Positions 26,809 through 29,895 of a stretch of DNA of 29,895 nucleotides are shown here, one piece after another (within the stretch, counting starts at the first letter, position 1; each line of letters starts with the position of its first letter). Below the pieces are notes generated by a model. It was not told the DNA's origin, did no database searches, and was given only the letters and a program-made list of their open reading frames with translations. This DNA comes from Pseudomonadota bacterium (GTDB lineage Bacteria > Pseudomonadota > Gammaproteobacteria > Burkholderiales > Burkholderiaceae): contig JAEZQX010000307.1 in NCBI GenBank assembly GCA_023441105.1, forward strand, positions 1-29,895. Direction: 5' to 3'. The translations under genes were made by a program, and so were the position numbers.

Positions 26809-27755
26809 GTCGCAAACAAAAGGGCGGCCTTGGCCGTGGCCTCAACGCGCTCCTCGGAGGCGATTCGGATTTCACGCCGGAGCGAGCACCCACTACCGCG
26901 GAACCCGTTGTCGATGCACCGATCCGCGAACTGCCGCTCAGCCGCCTGCAGGCAGGACGCTACCAGCCGCGCACCCGCATGGACGAGACGGCGTTGCAGG
27001 AACTGGCGGATTCCATCCGCGAGCACGGACTGCTGCAGCCGATCGTCGTAAGGGCCATTGCCGATGAGCGCTACGAGATCATCGCCGGCGAGCGGCGCTT
27101 CCGCGCGGCTGCCCTGGCGCAACTGCACCAGGTGCCGGTGATCGTCAAGGAGGTGTCCGACGAGAACGCCCTGGCGATCGCGCTGATCGAGAACATCCAG
27201 CGGGAGGACCTCAACCCCCTCGAGGAAGCCACCGCGATCCGTCGGCTGCTGGAGGAGTTCAACTACACGCACGAGCAGGCGGCGCAGGCCATTGGCCGCT
27301 CCCGCAGTGCCACCTCGAACCTGCTGCGGCTGCTGAACCTGGCCGATCCGGTCCAGACGATGCTCCTGGCCGGGGACATCGAGATGGGTCATGCCCGCTG
27401 CCTGCTGTCGCTGGACCGCGCGCAGCAGATCCTGATCGCCCATCAGATCGTGCAACGCCGGCTCTCGGTCCGGGAGTCGGAAAAGCTGGTGAACCAGACC
27501 ATCGCGGCCGCCGAACGCAGCAACAGCTACGGGCAGGCGGCCGTCGCAGCCGCCCGCCGCTTCAACGGCTTGGCAGACCGGGACGTCGCGCGGCTGCGCG
27601 AGCGCATCGCGGACCAGCTCGGCACCGAGGTGGAGATCGTCAGCAAGCCGAGCGGCAAGGGCAAGCTGGTCATCCATTTCTCCAACAACGACTCCTTTAA
27701 TGGCTTGCTGGGGCGCCTGCAGCTCACCACGGCCCTCGATGAGGAATCGGTGTAG
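26805..27755 (+). CDS. parB: Chromosome-partitioning protein ParB
   Basis: ParB is the CTP-dependent DNA clamp that loads at parS and, with ParA, segregates replicated origins. The 316-residue protein starts with the ParA-stimulating motif GLGRGLNALLGG (8-19) after a basic MSRKQK. A variable linker leads to the CTP-binding part, with GERRFRAA at 95-102 and ENIQREDLNPLEEA at 129-142. The parS-recognising helix-turn-helix is at about 155-179 (THEQAAQAIGRSRSATSNLLRLLNL). The C-terminal dimerisation domain ends in a basic/hydrophobic segment (GKGKLVIHFSNNDSFNGLLGRL). The ATG overlaps the parA stop and follows AGGAGA. Its likely targets are the five parS sites 4-5.6 kb upstream. Confidence 0.97.
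   Translation: MSRKQKGGLGRGLNALLGGDSDFTPERAPTTAEPVVDAPIRELPLSRLQAGRYQPRTRMDETALQELADSIREHGLLQPIVVRAIADERYEIIAGERRFRAAALAQLHQVPVIVKEVSDENALAIALIENIQREDLNPLEEATAIRRLLEEFNYTHEQAAQAIGRSRSATSNLLRLLNLADPVQTMLLAGDIEMGHARCLLSLDRAQQILIAHQIVQRRLSVRESEKLVNQTIAAAERSNSYGQAAVAAARRFNGLADRDVARLRERIADQLGTEVEIVSKPSGKGKLVIHFSNNDSFNGLLGRLQLTTALDEESV
26885..26897 (+). repeat. Weak dispersed-motif match in parB linker
   Basis: AGCACCCACTACC encodes part of the variable N-terminal linker of ParB. It matches AGYACYCACT but could be chance. Confidence 0.2.
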
Positions 27756-27788
27756 CCGGCAGCGACGGGAATGTCGTCAACGAAGCCG

Positions 27789-27808
27789 GCGCCCGCCTCG
27801 CCGGGCGC
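27789..27808 (+). terminator. Possible parB terminator hairpin
   Basis: GCGCCCG (27789-27795) pairs with CGGGCGC (27802-27808) over a 6-base loop, 34 bp after the parB stop. It lacks a T-tract, so termination may be inefficient or factor dependent. Confidence 0.4.
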
Positions 27809-27873
27809 GTGAACATTCAATCCAGTATTACCTGGTCGCCGCCGCCTCCATCCTTCATCGGGTGGACGTCGCT

Positions 27874-27902
27874 TTGACCCATTAGGTAGTTCCCCTTATA
27901 CT
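27874..27902 (+). promoter_or_regulatory. Sigma-70 promoter of the atp operon
   Basis: TTGACC (27874-27879) and TATACT (27897-27902) are separated by exactly 17 bp, each one base from the sigma-70 consensus. Transcription would start near 27909 and read into atpI-atpB-atpE. It is the best housekeeping promoter visible in the window. Confidence 0.8.
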
Positions 27903-28141
27903 CCACAGGCTTTGTCTGCCGCGGTTGCGGTGGGCGGAAGTCGATGCGGGGCGGCCTCGGTCTGCCTGGTTGCTTCGGCTGACGCATCGGTCGGACACTG
28001 CGGCTCGGGACATCCAGCCGCGTCGGCGCCGATCGGACCTGTTGCAGGTCGGGCGTCACCCATCTGGCCGGCGGCCTAGGCCGAACAGTGCCTGGGCGAA
28101 GCAGCAGGAAGTGTCAGGGGAGTCGGGGTTTCGCCGTGTTG

Positions 28142-28675
28142 ATGGCCGTCTTGCTGCAGATCGGGTCGGTTCTGGTCCTGGCCTTGGGGGCAGCCCTGGT
28201 GTCCGGCTGGTCGAGTGCCTGGTACGTGGTGTTGGGAGGATCGGCAGCGATCATCCCGAACAGCCTGTTCGCGCTGCGGCTGGCGCTGCACCGGGGCCGA
28301 TCGCCGGAATCGTATCCGGTGGTCTTCTTCCTGGGTCAGTTTGCCAAGATCGGCCTAACCGCCGCGCTCCTGGCAGCGTTTCACAAGTGGCTGGGACCGC
28401 TGCAATGGCTGCCGCTGCTGCTCGGATTGATCGTCGCGCTGCAGGCACCGCTGTTCGCACTGCTGTATGTGCGATCGCAGCCTGATCACGATCCGGCGGC
28501 CCGCTCCGGCAAGGGCAGCCAAGGTGATGGCAACCAGGAAAGCAGCAACCGCAGCGACACGAGCAGGATGGCAGCAGGCACGGCAACAGGAAAGGGCAGC
28601 ACGATGCGCCAGACCACGATGAGTGGCAGCGCGACGGGCAGCAGGCAATTCGTCACAGGCAACACCCCCCGCTAA
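28142..28675 (+). CDS. atpI: ATP synthase assembly protein I (AtpI)
   Basis: AtpI is a small membrane protein that assists Fo c-ring assembly and commonly heads proteobacterial atp operons. About four hydrophobic segments are visible (roughly 1-22, 26-48, 58-81, 88-110). Recognisable family phrases are GGSAAIIPNSLFALRLAL and FFLGQFAKIGLTAALLAAF. The start is uncertain. ATG 28142 gives 177 residues; in-frame GTG 28136 has GGGG about seven bases upstream; GTG 28088 would add 18 residues with positive charge before the first helix. After the last helix comes a hydrophilic tail of about 67 residues, rich in Gly, Ser, Thr and Asn, not usual for AtpI, which generally ends soon after helix four. It is followed by atpB after 21 bp. 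Confidence 0.85.
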   Translation: MAVLLQIGSVLVLALGAALVSGWSSAWYVVLGGSAAIIPNSLFALRLALHRGRSPESYPVVFFLGQFAKIGLTAALLAAFHKWLGPLQWLPLLLGLIVALQAPLFALLYVRSQPDHDPAARSGKGSQGDGNQESSNRSDTSRMAAGTATGKGSTMRQTTMSGSATGSRQFVTGNTPR

Positions 28676-28696
28676 ACAGAAGAAGCACCAATCCAG

Positions 28697-29554
28697 ATGG
28701 CGACAGAAGGTTCACACGGCCCCGCAACCGCTTCCGAGTACATCGTCCACCACCTCGGACATGCGAACACCTCGGGCCATCCACAGAAGGCGATCGTCGA
28801 CTTCAGCATCATCAACCTGGACACGGTCTTCTGGTCCGTGGCCATGGCGCTCCTCACAGGCTTCCTGCTGTACCGGGGCGCGCGCCTGATCACCAGCGGC
28901 GCGCCGAACCGCTTCGTCGGTGCCATCGAATCGGTGGTGGAGTTCGTGCATGAGCAGGCGCGGTCCATCGTCCACGGCAACGTGTCCTACATCGCACCGC
29001 TGGCACTGACTGCCTTCGTGTGGATCTTCTTCATGAATGCGATGGACCTGCTGCCGGTCGACCTGCTTCCCTGGCTGGCCGGGCTGATCGGCATCTCCTA
29101 CCAGCGCGTCGTGCCGACCGCCGATCTCAACGGGTCCATGGCATTGTCGCTGGTGGTGCTGGGCACCTCGCTCTACTACGGCGTCAAGATCAAGGGCGGC
29201 GGCGGCTTCGTGCACGAATTGTTCACCGCGCCGTTCGGCGCCGGCCCTTCCTCCGGCATCGGCGTGATCTTCAAGCCGGTGCTCTGGGTGGTGAACTTCG
29301 CCATGCAGATCATCGAGTACCTGGCCAAGACGGTGTCGCTCGGCATGCGGTTGTTCGGCAACATGTTTGCCGGTGAGTTGGTGTTCATGCTGATTGCCCT
29401 GCTGGGCGCAACGGCGACCGTGTGGGGCTTCGGCCTGCACTTCCTGACCGGTCTGGCGTGGGCCATCTTCCACATCCTGATCATCACGCTCCAGGCCTTC
29501 ATCTTCATGATGCTGACCCTGGTGTACATCGGTCAGGCGCATGAACACCACTAG
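28697..29554 (+). CDS. atpB: F1Fo ATP synthase subunit a
   Basis: Subunit a forms the stator half-channels through which protons reach the c-ring. The 285-residue inner-membrane protein has the N-terminal SEYIVHHLGH, then HANTSGHPQKAIVDFSIINLDTVFWSV, and FFMNAMDLLPVDLLP. PTADLNGSMALSLVVLG carries the conserved polar residues of the channel. SLGMRLFGNMFAGELVF contains Arg218, the essential arginine. A C-terminal hydrophobic helix ends in QAHEHH. Length is normal for betaproteobacteria. The ribosome binding site before ATG 28697 is weak (AGAAG). Gene order atpI-atpB-atpE is the standard arrangement. Confidence 0.97.
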   Translation: MATEGSHGPATASEYIVHHLGHANTSGHPQKAIVDFSIINLDTVFWSVAMALLTGFLLYRGARLITSGAPNRFVGAIESVVEFVHEQARSIVHGNVSYIAPLALTAFVWIFFMNAMDLLPVDLLPWLAGLIGISYQRVVPTADLNGSMALSLVVLGTSLYYGVKIKGGGGFVHELFTAPFGAGPSSGIGVIFKPVLWVVNFAMQIIEYLAKTVSLGMRLFGNMFAGELVFMLIALLGATATVWGFGLHFLTGLAWAIFHILIITLQAFIFMMLTLVYIGQAHEHH

Positions 29555-29656
29555 GCGTCGCTCCGCTGCAGGCTCGGCCGCATGAGAGCCCGCAGCAGCG
29601 ACACCTGGCCAATCGTTTCCAATCCGTCCCTTCCTGTCATTCACGTTTCTGTCTGA

Positions 29657-29895
<239 letters not shown>

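Larger units (their letters stand above)
27756..28141. other. Intergenic region and leader between parB and atpI
   Basis: 386 bp without a convincing gene. It holds the parB hairpin, the strong atp promoter, and a 5' leader of over 200 nt with small inverted repeats (GACCTG-ttg-CAGGTC at 28036-28050; palindrome CGGCCTAGGCCG at 28072-28083). No known riboswitch was recognised. Confidence 0.65.

Overview
The window comes from a GC-rich bacterial chromosome, most likely a betaproteobacterium of or near the Burkholderiales. The evidence is the conserved order mnmG-rsmG-parA-parB-atpI-atpB-atpE at the right end, the betaproteobacterial character of those proteins, a GTP-type PEP carboxykinase and an aapJQMP amino-acid transporter. 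This is inferred from gene order and protein families only.

Left part (1-6.8 kb): an ECF sigma factor overlaps its RskA-type membrane anti-sigma factor (+ strand). Facing it is an aapJQMP polar amino-acid ABC transporter operon (- strand) with a PfkB-family sugar kinase, resembling sulfofructose kinase, as its last gene. Upstream of aapJ there is a good sigma-54 (-24/-12) promoter and an NtrC-type dyad, so the operon looks nitrogen controlled.

Middle (7.0-18 kb): a - strand pair for nucleotide-sugar synthesis (ugd and a UDP-glucuronate-decarboxylase-like SDR), a GMC-family oxidoreductase and a metC-like cystathionine beta-lyase. A 0.7 kb repeat-bearing intergenic region follows, then pckG (+), and the overlapping pdxA-ltaE pair (-).

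Right part (18-29.9 kb): gabD plus a zinc alcohol dehydrogenase (+) form a likely gamma-hydroxybutyrate/succinate-semialdehyde pair. Next comes a roughly 2 kb segment with no recognisable gene that carries five parS palindromes. It leads into mnmG-rsmG-parA-parB and the start of the F1Fo ATP synthase operon, which has a near-consensus sigma-70 promoter. ParA, ParB and the parS cluster together make the chromosome-partition locus. No dnaA, DnaA-box cluster or oriC is visible.

The most unusual signals are: (1) a short dispersed, imperfectly palindromic motif, roughly TAGYACYCACTTTC, in several intergenic regions and also inside ltaE and parA, where it sits in non-conserved segments with atypical codons; (2) long low-complexity additions on normally compact proteins (a tail of about 155 residues on ParA, about 65 on AtpI, about 35 on MnmG and PdxA, and an internal insertion of about 49 in LtaE); (3) the isolated parS-rich non-coding block; (4) the sigma-54/NtrC control region of the aap-kinase operon. 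I did not find a clearly new defence, mobile or RNA-based system.
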